Part shown: positions 43,932-51,672 of the stretch, one piece after another
How positions within the stretch are numbered: position 1 is the stretch's first letter
How the letters are laid out: each line of letters opens with the position of its first letter
Source: an uncultured bacterium
GTDB lineage: Bacteria > Krumholzibacteriota > Krumholzibacteriia > LZORAL124-64-63
NCBI GenBank assembly: GCA_903912525.1
Contig: CAIWHK010000008.1
Coordinates: forward strand, 17,327 to 81,326
DNA length: 64,000 nt
Reading direction: 5' to 3'
The notes under the pieces: model-generated
The model's input: only the letters and a program-made list of their open reading frames with translations
Database searches by the model: none
What the model was told of the DNA's origin: nothing
Translations under genes and position numbers: made by a program

Positions 43932-44746
43932 GCGACAACGACAAGCTGCCCGTCGCCCTGGTCCAGATGGACAGCGGCGAGGACGTCGCCGCCAACGTGG
44001 TGCGCGCCGAGGCACTCACGCGCGAGGCCGCCCGCGCCGGCGCCCGCTTCATCGCGCTGCCCGAGATGTACCACTACCGCAGCACCGGCAGCCCGAGCGT
44101 GCTGCCGGGCGAGGCGATTCCCGGCCCGTCGACGCGAGGCCTGCAGGCCATCGCCGCCGAATGCGGCGTCGCCATCCTGGCCGGCAGCGTCTGCGAGGCC
44201 ATCGACGGCAACCGGCGCGTGCACAACACGTCGGTGCTGATCGGCCCCGACGGCGCCATCACGGCCACCTACCGCAAGATCCACCTGTTCGACGTCGACA
44301 TCGACGGCGTCGCCATCCGCGAGTCGGACTGGTACGTGCCGGGCGAGGCGACGGCGACCGGCGGCATCTTCGGCCGCACCGTGGGCCTGAGCATCTGCTA
44401 TGACCTGCGCTTCCCCGAACTCTACCGCCGCTACGCCGATGTCCGCGCCGACATCCTGACCGTGCCCGCCTCGTTCACCGCCACCAGCGGCGCCGCGCAC
44501 TGGGAAAGCCTGCTGCGCGCCCGCGCCATCGAGAACCAGGCCTTCGTGCTGGCGCCGGGGCAGGTGGGCGCCGGTTCGGGCGGCGTGCGCACCTACGGCA
44601 ACAGCATGATCGTCGATCCGTGGGGCGTGGTGCTGGGGCGGGGGAGCGATGAGGGGACGGAGATCGTCAGCGCCACGCTGGACTTCGCGCGGATGGACGA
44701 AGTGCGGCGGCGGTTGCCGGCGCTGGGGCATCGGCGGCTGGGTTGA
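43928..44746 (+). CDS. nitrilase/omega-amidase family carbon-nitrogen hydrolase
   Basis: A 272-residue protein with the Glu-Lys-Cys triad: Glu46 in ALPEMY, Lys117 in YRKIHLFD and Cys157 in SICYDLRFPELYR. The last is close to Nit2/omega-amidase proteins that hydrolyse alpha-ketoglutaramate or deaminated glutathione. Start overlaps the methyltransferase stop (ATGA). Confidence 0.92.
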   Translation: MSDNDKLPVALVQMDSGEDVAANVVRAEALTREAARAGARFIALPEMYHYRSTGSPSVLPGEAIPGPSTRGLQAIAAECGVAILAGSVCEAIDGNRRVHNTSVLIGPDGAITATYRKIHLFDVDIDGVAIRESDWYVPGEATATGGIFGRTVGLSICYDLRFPELYRRYADVRADILTVPASFTATSGAAHWESLLRARAIENQAFVLAPGQVGAGSGGVRTYGNSMIVDPWGVVLGRGSDEGTEIVSATLDFARMDEVRRRLPALGHRRLG

Positions 44747-44812
44747 CATCGGGCCCGCCCGCACCCAATCCCCTTGAACTGCGGCTCCGCATCCGCACAG
44801 GAGACATCTGCC

Positions 44813-47143
44813 ATGACGGCTGACCACAACCCGCCGCCCGCACCGGGGATCCTGCGCGAGATCATCGAGTGCGCGCCGATCCGCATCTTCTGGAAGGACC
44901 GCGACTCCCGCTACCTGGGCTGCAACACCCTGTTCGCACAGGACGCGGGCCTGGACAGCCCGGACGGCGTCATCGGCCGCACCGACTTCGAGATGGCGTG
45001 GCGCGAGCAGGCCGAAGCGTACCGGGCCGACGACCGCCGGGTCATGGAGTCGGGCCAGCCGAAGATCGCCTACCGCGAGCGGCAGGACAGCGCCAGCGCC
45101 GGGCCCATCTGGCTGCGCACCTCGAAGGTCCCGCTGCGCGGCGTCGACGGCGACGTCTGCGGCGTGCTCGGCCTCTACGAGGACGTCACCGAACAGCACC
45201 TCGTCGAGGGTCGATTGCGCGAGTCCGAGCTCCGCTTCCGCGACCTCTTCGAGCGGTCACCCGATCCCTGCTGGATCATGGGCGAGGACAACCGCTTCAC
45301 GTTCTGCAACCGGGCCGCCGTCGAGCAGTTCGGCTACGCCAATGCCGACGACATCCTGGCGCGACACCCGGCCGAGCTGTCGCCGCCCGTCCAGCCGGAC
45401 GGCGCCCCGTCGCACGAGAAGGCCGAGGCCATGATCGCCCAGGCCCACCGGCACGGCGTGCACCGCTTCGAGTGGGCGCACCATCGCCGCGGGGGCGAGG
45501 ACTTCCCGGCCGAGGTGACGCTCGCGCGCATCGAGTTCGAGGGTGCGGCGCATCTCTACTGCGTCGCGCGCGACATCACCGAGCGCAAGCGCGCCGACGA
45601 GGCCATCCACCACAGCGAGCAGAAGTACCGCGGCATCTTCGACGAGGCCGTCACCGCCATCTATGTCTTCGACAACGAAAAGCGCTTCGTGGACAGCAAC
45701 CAGGCGGGGCTCGACCTGCTGGGCTACTCGCGTGACGAGTTGCTGGAGCTGAGCATGCCCGATGTGGACGCCGACCCGGTCGTGGTGCTGCCGGCGCACG
45801 ACCAGCTCCTGCTGGGCGGGCGTCTGGTCAACTACCAGCACCGCCTGCGCCGCAAGGACGGCCGCATCGTCACCGTGCTGAACAACTCCCGGCCGTTGAC
45901 GGCGCCGGACGGCACCCTTTGCGGCATGCAGAGCACGCTGGCCGACATTTCCGGGCTGGTGGCGGCGCAGGAGGAACGCGACCGCCTGCAGGAACAGCTG
46001 AACGAGGCCAAGAAGCTCGAGTCGGTCGGCCGGCTGGCCGGCGGCGTGGCGCACGACTTCAACAACATGCTCAGCGTCATCATCGGCCGCACCGACCTGG
46101 CCATCCACCGGCTGGGTCCCGACAACCCGGTGGCGGCCGACCTGCGCGAGGTCATGGAGGCCGCCCGCCGCTCCGCCGACCTGACCCGCCAGTTGCTCGC
46201 CTTCGCCCGGCGCCAGACGACCACGCCGGTGGTGCTGGACCTCAACGAGACGGTCGACGGCCTGGTCCGGATGCTGAAGCGGCTGATCGGCGAGAACATC
46301 GAGCTGCGCTGGACCCCGGGTCCCGACCTGAAGCGCATCCGCATCGACCCCTCGCAGGTGGACCAGGTGCTGGCCAACCTGTGCATCAACGCGCGCGATG
46401 CGATCAGCGGGTCCGGCTGCGTCAGCATCGGGACGTCGAACGTCACGCTGTCGGCCGGGGACTGCGCCGGCTTGGCCGGCGCCGCGCCCGGCGACTACGT
46501 CAGGCTGGTGCTCGCGGACGACGGCGTCGGCATCGGACCCGACGTGCTGGAGCACATCTTCGAGCCGTTCTTCACCACCAAGCCGATGGGCAAGGGCACC
46601 GGGCTGGGGTTGGCCACGGTCTACGGCATCGTGCGCCAGAACGGCGGGTGCATCGACGTCTCGACCCATCCCGGACGCGGCACCACTTTCCGCATCTACC
46701 TGCCGGCGTGCACCACTGCCGGTGCTGCGGTCGGCGGCGCCGGCGCGGCCACGCCCGACCAGCCGCTCCGTGGCTCCGAACTGGTGCTTCTGGTCGAGGA
46801 CGAGCCCGCCGTGCGCGAGCTCTCCATGAACCTGCTCGAATCGCTCGGCTACGAGGTGCTCGCCGCCTGCTCGGCGGCCGAGGCCCTGCAATTGGCGGCG
46901 AGGCACGCCGATCGCCTCGCCCTGCTGATGACCGACGTCGTCATGCCGGGCATGAACGGGTGCGACCTGGGCGTGGCGCTGCGGCGCGACCTGCCCGGCC
47001 TAAAGGTGCTGCTCGTCTCCGGCTACGCCGCCGACGCGCTTCCCGGCGGCGGCACTCCGGCGCCGGGCATGGACTTCCTGGCCAAGCCCTTCGCACTGCT
47101 GGACCTGTCGGTCAGGTTGCGGGGGATACTCGACGCGGAATGA
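44813..47143 (+). CDS. soluble multi-PAS hybrid histidine kinase
   Basis: A 776-residue protein without membrane helices: three PAS domains (about 15-140, 140-270, 275-395), a HisKA domain with GGVAHDFNNML and phosphoacceptor His near 414, an HATPase_c domain (INARDAI, DDGVGIGPDVLEHIFEPFFTTK, GTGLGLATVYGIV), and a C-terminal receiver domain with Asp near 708 (LLMTDVVMPGMNG). The ATG follows AGGAGA. The C-terminal receiver makes it a hybrid that might pass phosphate to a partner elsewhere. Input signal unknown. Confidence 0.92.
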   Translation: MTADHNPPPAPGILREIIECAPIRIFWKDRDSRYLGCNTLFAQDAGLDSPDGVIGRTDFEMAWREQAEAYRADDRRVMESGQPKIAYRERQDSASAGPIWLRTSKVPLRGVDGDVCGVLGLYEDVTEQHLVEGRLRESELRFRDLFERSPDPCWIMGEDNRFTFCNRAAVEQFGYANADDILARHPAELSPPVQPDGAPSHEKAEAMIAQAHRHGVHRFEWAHHRRGGEDFPAEVTLARIEFEGAAHLYCVARDITERKRADEAIHHSEQKYRGIFDEAVTAIYVFDNEKRFVDSNQAGLDLLGYSRDELLELSMPDVDADPVVVLPAHDQLLLGGRLVNYQHRLRRKDGRIVTVLNNSRPLTAPDGTLCGMQSTLADISGLVAAQEERDRLQEQLNEAKKLESVGRLAGGVAHDFNNMLSVIIGRTDLAIHRLGPDNPVAADLREVMEAARRSADLTRQLLAFARRQTTTPVVLDLNETVDGLVRMLKRLIGENIELRWTPGPDLKRIRIDPSQVDQVLANLCINARDAISGSGCVSIGTSNVTLSAGDCAGLAGAAPGDYVRLVLADDGVGIGPDVLEHIFEPFFTTKPMGKGTGLGLATVYGIVRQNGGCIDVSTHPGRGTTFRIYLPACTTAGAAVGGAGAATPDQPLRGSELVLLVEDEPAVRELSMNLLESLGYEVLAACSAAEALQLAARHADRLALLMTDVVMPGMNGCDLGVALRRDLPGLKVLLVSGYAADALPGGGTPAPGMDFLAKPFALLDLSVRLRGILDAE

Positions 47144-47279
47144 CCGGAACCGCAGGATCCACCTGCCGGGCGTCGACGGGCGATCCGTCGGCGGCCGTGA
47201 CCGCGAGGCTTGTCCCCAGCAGCGCCATGAGCCGCACCAAGGCCACGTTCCAGCCCATCTGCGTGTGGCGGTAGTTCAT
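47112..47279 (-). pseudogene. short leader-like reading frame, possibly a gene remnant
   Basis: On the minus strand MNYRHTQMGWNVALVRL, a hydrophobic run and a polar end make 55 residues before TGA. The opening pattern M-x-YR-x-TQ-x-GW is one I have seen at the start of small bacterial membrane proteins. The rest is missing, and the frame overlaps the 3' end of the kinase by 32 bases. It may be a remnant or chance. Confidence 0.2.
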
Positions 47280-47318
47280 CGCGGCCCCGCTCTCGATGTG
47301 GGGGTGATCGCCCGGCCG

Positions 47319-48524
47319 CTACACCAGCACCTTTTCCGTGATCCTCTCCAGCGCCCGCCCCAGCGCCGCCTCCTCGATCCCCGAGAACGACAACCGCACA
47401 TGATTCCGGTACCCCGAGACGCCGAACGCCGGCCCGGGGATGATCGCCACGCCCGCGTCCAGGAACCGCCGCAGCACGAACTCCGACTGCTCGAGGCCCG
47501 CCGGCGCCGCGGGCACGTGCCCGTTCAGGTTCAGGAAGTAGTAAAACGACCCGCTCGGCACGCACATCTGGTCGCCCAGCACCGGGCGCAGCCGCGTGGC
47601 AATGAGGTCGCGTCGACGCTCGAACGCCGCCACGACCGGCCGCAACCACCCGTACAACTCGTCCGGCGATTCCATCGCCACCGCCATCGCCTTCTGGATG
47701 AACGTCGCCACGCCGCCGGTCTGGGCGTACTCGCCGATCGTCAGCTTGGTGACCAGCGCCGCGTCGCGGCAGACGAAGTAGCCGATGCGGAAGCCCGTCG
47801 CCGCGAACGTCTTCGAGCAGGTGAAGACGGCAAAGATATGGTCGCCGGGGAACTCGAGCATGCTCACGTGCTGCGCGCCGCCGTACAGGAAGTCCTCGTA
47901 GGCCTCGTCCGAGACGATGCGCACGCCGTGCTTCACGCACAACTCGTTCAGCCGCGTCAGCTCCTCGCGATTGAAGACCTTGCCCGTCGGGTTGTGCGGC
48001 GAGTTCAGGTACAGCAGCGCGGCGCCCGGCAGCTTCGCCTCGACCTGGGCGAAATCGATGTCGAGCCGGCCCTCGCGCTCGACCAGCGCCACCGGGTCCA
48101 GCTTGCAGTTCGAGTAGGCGGCGATGTTGTCGGGCACGCAAGCCCACACCGGCTCGAACAGCACCACGCGCTGGCCGGCGAACAGGTTGAAGATGAGTTC
48201 GAGGCCCTCCTGGGCGCCGCAGGTGCACATGACGTGCTGGGGGCCCAGGCCGCCGGCCAGCCCGCGCGCCGCCAACCGTGCCAGCACGGCCTCGCGGAAC
48301 CACATCTCGCCGCCGGCCTTCGGGTAGCGCGTCAGCCCGGCGGCCACCGCTGCGGCCATCGCGCGCGTGACCACGGGCGGTGTGTCGTTGGCCAGCTCAC
48401 CCCGCTGGAGGTACGCGAAGGGCTCGCCGTGCTGGTCCTGCCAGCGCGGGGCCACCTCGCGGATGCGTTCGCTGATCTCGACGATGAGCGACAGCCCGAT
48501 GCGGTCGAAAACGGGGTTCTGCAT
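47319..48524 (-). CDS. class I/II aminotransferase
   Basis: A 401-residue PLP-dependent aminotransferase: CGAQEGLELIFNL, LYLNSPHNPTGKVFNREEL, VSDEAYEDFLYGG, the PLP lysine in FTCSKTFAATGFRIGY, and NHVRLSFSG with the C-terminal Arg. These are the fold-type I aspartate aminotransferase features. Two ATGs stand in a row (48527, 48524); the second is better spaced to AGAGGA. Substrate cannot be told. A good promoter lies about 75 bases upstream. Confidence 0.9.
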   Translation of the reverse strand: MQNPVFDRIGLSLIVEISERIREVAPRWQDQHGEPFAYLQRGELANDTPPVVTRAMAAAVAAGLTRYPKAGGEMWFREAVLARLAARGLAGGLGPQHVMCTCGAQEGLELIFNLFAGQRVVLFEPVWACVPDNIAAYSNCKLDPVALVEREGRLDIDFAQVEAKLPGAALLYLNSPHNPTGKVFNREELTRLNELCVKHGVRIVSDEAYEDFLYGGAQHVSMLEFPGDHIFAVFTCSKTFAATGFRIGYFVCRDAALVTKLTIGEYAQTGGVATFIQKAMAVAMESPDELYGWLRPVVAAFERRRDLIATRLRPVLGDQMCVPSGSFYYFLNLNGHVPAAPAGLEQSEFVLRRFLDAGVAIIPGPAFGVSGYRNHVRLSFSGIEEAALGRALERITEKVLV

Positions 48525-48602
48525 CATACTTCCTCTCGCACAAGGACTTGCGGCGGCGCGGGCCGGTCCCGGGCGGGCGCGGACAGCCTGTTCCGGGTGA
48601 CG

Positions 48603-48631
48603 ATGATACTCAACAAGTCCAATAGTGACAA
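48603..48631 (-). promoter_or_regulatory. predicted sigma-70-type promoter of the aminotransferase
   Basis: On the minus strand TTGTCA (48631-48626), 17 bases, TATCAT (48608-48603); both match the consensus at 5 of 6 positions. The transcript would start near 48596, about 70 bases before the start codon. The 312-base divergent gap is AT-rich; a degenerate palindrome (ACTTGCGGCGGCGC, one mismatch, right end lost) lies at 48546-48559. Confidence 0.65.
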
Positions 48632-48836
48632 AACGTTGTATCAAAGTTGGAAAAATCATCCCCACATGCTTGCCTGAATGTGTCATAATTGATTTATTAA
48701 CGCATCTTAGGCGGGAGGGAAATCCCTTTCGTCAGATGGTCGGCCGGGGATTCCGCGTGAAGAACGCAGCTCGACAGGCGCAGCAACGGGCCAGAGAAGG
48801 CCATTTCTCAGAGAAAGCACCTTGGGGGAACACATC

Positions 48837-49610
48837 ATGCGGCATTCGAACGTCCGTGGCCTGCTGTTGACCGGATTGGTTATCCCGATCCTGCTCAGCG
48901 CCGGCGCGGCCCACGCCATGACCGTCACGTTCGGTAATTCCTGGGACAATGTCCCATTGCAGCAGATCCTTGACGCCCGATATGGCGTCGGCGTCATCAA
49001 CGTGGCCACCGACTACGAGGGCCACAATCCCGGCGATGCTGATCCCCCGTATTGGCAGGACGTCTCCATCGGCGGCCTGATCGTGCGCGAGATCGCCGGC
49101 TACGACAACACCAACACCATGGGCTGGTACGCCGAGACGCTGAACGGCCGCCCGGTCATCGACGGCAGCGGCGACGGCGTCATCTTCAGCGGGTCGATGA
49201 GCCAGGGCGCCGTCGCGACGGTCGCGTTCCCGAGCGGCCTGACGCGCTTCGGTTTCTGGCTGAACCCGAACGGCAACCAGGACTCCGGCGCGTGGGCCCC
49301 GGAGCCGGAGATGTTCTTCTCGAACCGCTTCTACAACGACATCGGCACCACCGGCGCCGGCGCCACGCACGCTCCGTTCGACGGCGACGTGCAGTGCCTG
49401 GTCTTCAACATCTCGCACCTGTACAACGGCGTGCCGACGTACATCGTGGCGTGGGAAGACCTCGATTACGGCGCGTCGATCACGGCGGCGTACACGGACA
49501 CGTCGACCGACAACGACTTCAACGACCTGGTCGTCGAGATTCAGGCCGCCTCGCCGGTGCCGGTCGAGAGCGCGTCGTGGGGTTCCGTGAAGGCGCTGTT
49601 CCGCCAGTAG
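48837..49610 (+). CDS. secreted DUF4114-like protein with VPVE-SWG-KALFR tail
   Basis: A 257-residue protein with a signal peptide (RHSNVRGLLLTG..., ending AHA). The mature part is beta-rich; the segment DLDYGASITAAY and STDNDFNDLVVEI is like the DUF4114 end (acidic ND-x-NDLV). It ends PVPVESASWGSVKALFRQ, 13 of 17 residues identical to the end of the beta-helix protein at 147-1334. There is no membrane helix in that tail. Surface or exported location inferred. The ATG is at 48837 after GGGGGA; the TTG 15 bases upstream is unlikely. Confidence 0.75.
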   Translation: MRHSNVRGLLLTGLVIPILLSAGAAHAMTVTFGNSWDNVPLQQILDARYGVGVINVATDYEGHNPGDADPPYWQDVSIGGLIVREIAGYDNTNTMGWYAETLNGRPVIDGSGDGVIFSGSMSQGAVATVAFPSGLTRFGFWLNPNGNQDSGAWAPEPEMFFSNRFYNDIGTTGAGATHAPFDGDVQCLVFNISHLYNGVPTYIVAWEDLDYGASITAAYTDTSTDNDFNDLVVEIQAASPVPVESASWGSVKALFRQ

Positions 49611-49633
49611 GCCGAGCGGCGGGATGATATACG

Positions 49634-49670
49634 AACGGGGCGGCCCCAGCGGGACCGCCCCGTTTCCTTT
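49634..49670. terminator. intrinsic terminator between convergent genes
   Basis: AACGGGGCGG (49634-49643) pairs with CCGCCCCGTT (49655-49664), a perfect 10-bp stem around 11 bases, followed by TTCCTTT on the plus strand. It ends the DUF4114-like gene and may serve the SpoIIE gene from the other side. Confidence 0.8.
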
Positions 49671-49686
49671 GGCTGTCCGTCGCGGC

Positions 49687-51351
49687 TCAGCCCAATCGTC
49701 GCAGCAGCACCAGCGTGACATCGTCGCTGACCGGCGCCTCGGCGACGAACGTCGCCAGGTCGGCCAGCACCTTGTCGCGGATGCCGTCCAGCGGCAGCGT
49801 TCGCGAGGCCGCGAGCAGGTCGCGCAGGCGCGCGTCGGTATAGTCCTCGTCTTCGGCGTTCCACGCCTCGGGGATGCCGTCGCTGTACAGCGCCAGCAGA
49901 TCGCCCGTTGCCAGCGTGACCTCGCGGCACTTCCAGTCGCCCTCGCCCAGCAACGCCACCGGCGGACCGCCCGGCGGCAGTTCCTCGACATTGCCGTCGG
50001 CGCGCACCAGGTAAGGCGGGTTGTGGCCGGCGTTCACGTACGCGAGGTGGCCGGTGGCCGGATCCAGCACGCCCAGGAAGAGCGTCGCGTAGCGGATCGG
50101 TTCGGTGACGGCGAACAGCACCTCGTCCAGTCTTGCGACCAGCGCCGACGGCTCCATCCCCGGCCCGGCCAGGCCGCGCAGCAGAGGCAGCAGCGACGAG
50201 ACCAGCAGGGCCGCGCCCAGTCCCTTGCCCGAGACGTCGCCCACGACCACCAGCACGCGACCGTCCGGCAGCACGACGATGTCGTAGAGGTCGCCGCCCA
50301 CTTCCGTGCACGAGACCAGGTGCGTCACCAGTTCCCAACCGGCCACGGTGGGGGTTTCCTCGGCCAGCAGCGTCCCCATGATGCGCCGGGCCGCGCCGAG
50401 TTCCGTTTCCAGCCGCTGCTTCTCGCTCTCGATCACGCGGTAGCGCGCCTGTGACAGCGCCACGGCCACGCAGTTGGCGAGCAGCGAGAAGGCCTTCAGT
50501 TCGTCGGTGGTGTAGCGGTCGTGCATGTCGGCCGAGTCGGCATAGAGCAGGCCGATGACATTCTCGTTGTCGAACAGCGGCGCCGCCATCGCCGTGCGCA
50601 CACCCTGCGAGACGATGCTCATCTGCGACTGGAAGGCCGCGTCGTGCTGGGCATCCTCGATCAGGAACGACACGCGCTCGCCGAGCACGCGTTTGACGAC
50701 GGTGCGGCTGAGCATCAGGTTCGGCGCCGCGCCGCCGCCGCGCACGCGCGAGGCGCGCACATGCGGCTCGCCCGAGGATTCGTCCAGCAGCACGATCAGC
50801 GCTCGCTCGGGCGCCGCCGCCGCATCGACCAGGTCGAGGATCGGCTCGAACAGGTCTTCGGGCGCGCCCGTCGAGATGAGCAGGCTGCCGGCTTCGGCGA
50901 GCACCGTGAACAGTTCGGCGCGCTTGCCTGAACCGCGGGCCGTCGTGCCCGACATCCCCGACTTCGCGCCGCGTCCGGTGGCCTCCTGCCAGGTGATGGC
51001 CACGCCGTTGGACTGGTTGTCGCCCACGATCGTCATCAGGGCCTGCGAGTCAAGGCCGCCGCCGACGGTAAACGACGCGCGCCCGAGCACCAACTGGTCG
51101 CCGGGGCCGATCGTGCGCCAGCCGTCGATCAGGTTGCCGTTCACCCGCGTGCCGTTGTGGCTGCCCAGGTCGCGCACCCGGGCGCGTCCGCTGGCGTACT
51201 CCAGTTCGGCGTGGCGCCGGGAAATGGATGACTCGGCCAGGACCACGTCGCAGTCGGCGGCCCGTCCCAGGACGTGCAGCCCCTCGGACAATTCGAAGCG
51301 GGCGTCCTGGTCGGCGACACGTCCAGCCAGGACGAGAAGGTGGTGCTCCAT
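49687..51351 (-). CDS. FHA-GAF-SpoIIE protein phosphatase (PPM family)
   Basis: A 554-residue cytoplasmic protein. An FHA domain (about 10-95; GRAADCDVVLAESSISRRHAELE, LGSHNGTRVNG) binds phosphothreonine peptides. A GAF domain follows (about 150-300), then a SpoIIE/PP2C phosphatase domain (about 345-554; CTEVGGDLYDIVVLPDGRVLVVVGDVSGKG, YVNAGHNPP, LYSDGIPE) with the metal-binding aspartates. The start at 51351 follows AGGAA; the upstream extension is not needed. It is divergent from the Ser/Thr kinase at 51673, so kinase and phosphatase form a natural pair; the FHA could read its phosphorylation. Confidence 0.92.
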   Translation of the reverse strand: MEHHLLVLAGRVADQDARFELSEGLHVLGRAADCDVVLAESSISRRHAELEYASGRARVRDLGSHNGTRVNGNLIDGWRTIGPGDQLVLGRASFTVGGGLDSQALMTIVGDNQSNGVAITWQEATGRGAKSGMSGTTARGSGKRAELFTVLAEAGSLLISTGAPEDLFEPILDLVDAAAAPERALIVLLDESSGEPHVRASRVRGGGAAPNLMLSRTVVKRVLGERVSFLIEDAQHDAAFQSQMSIVSQGVRTAMAAPLFDNENVIGLLYADSADMHDRYTTDELKAFSLLANCVAVALSQARYRVIESEKQRLETELGAARRIMGTLLAEETPTVAGWELVTHLVSCTEVGGDLYDIVVLPDGRVLVVVGDVSGKGLGAALLVSSLLPLLRGLAGPGMEPSALVARLDEVLFAVTEPIRYATLFLGVLDPATGHLAYVNAGHNPPYLVRADGNVEELPPGGPPVALLGEGDWKCREVTLATGDLLALYSDGIPEAWNAEDEDYTDARLRDLLAASRTLPLDGIRDKVLADLATFVAEAPVSDDVTLVLLRRLG

Positions 51352-51672
51352 AGCCAGATTCCTGTCCGGTAAGGGGTTGCGAGGATGGCTGCGAAAGGCC
51401 CCATCGAGGCTCCCGGGGGCCGTTGCGGCCAGCCCGGATTCCACCGATATTGATGTCCTCTTTATAGTCGAATTGCGCCGCCGCGCCAGTGTCATGAAGC
51501 GCGGCGATGGCAACCCCAGCGCTCCCCGCGCCCGCAGGGGGCCACGGTCGTCGCCCTGATCGGTGCTCAGGTCGGCGACGACCATTGATGGTACGTAAGC
51601 GATCGCCCCACGCAACAATTCACCATCCCCATCGGTAGTTCATGTGCTGCCGCGATTCCCGGGAGGTGGGCC
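51352..51672. other. divergent control region of phosphatase and kinase genes
   Basis: The 321 bases between the start of the SpoIIE phosphatase and that of the kinase hold no supportable gene. A TATAAA stands on the minus strand without a good -35. GGGAGG precedes the kinase ATG. Confidence 0.6.
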
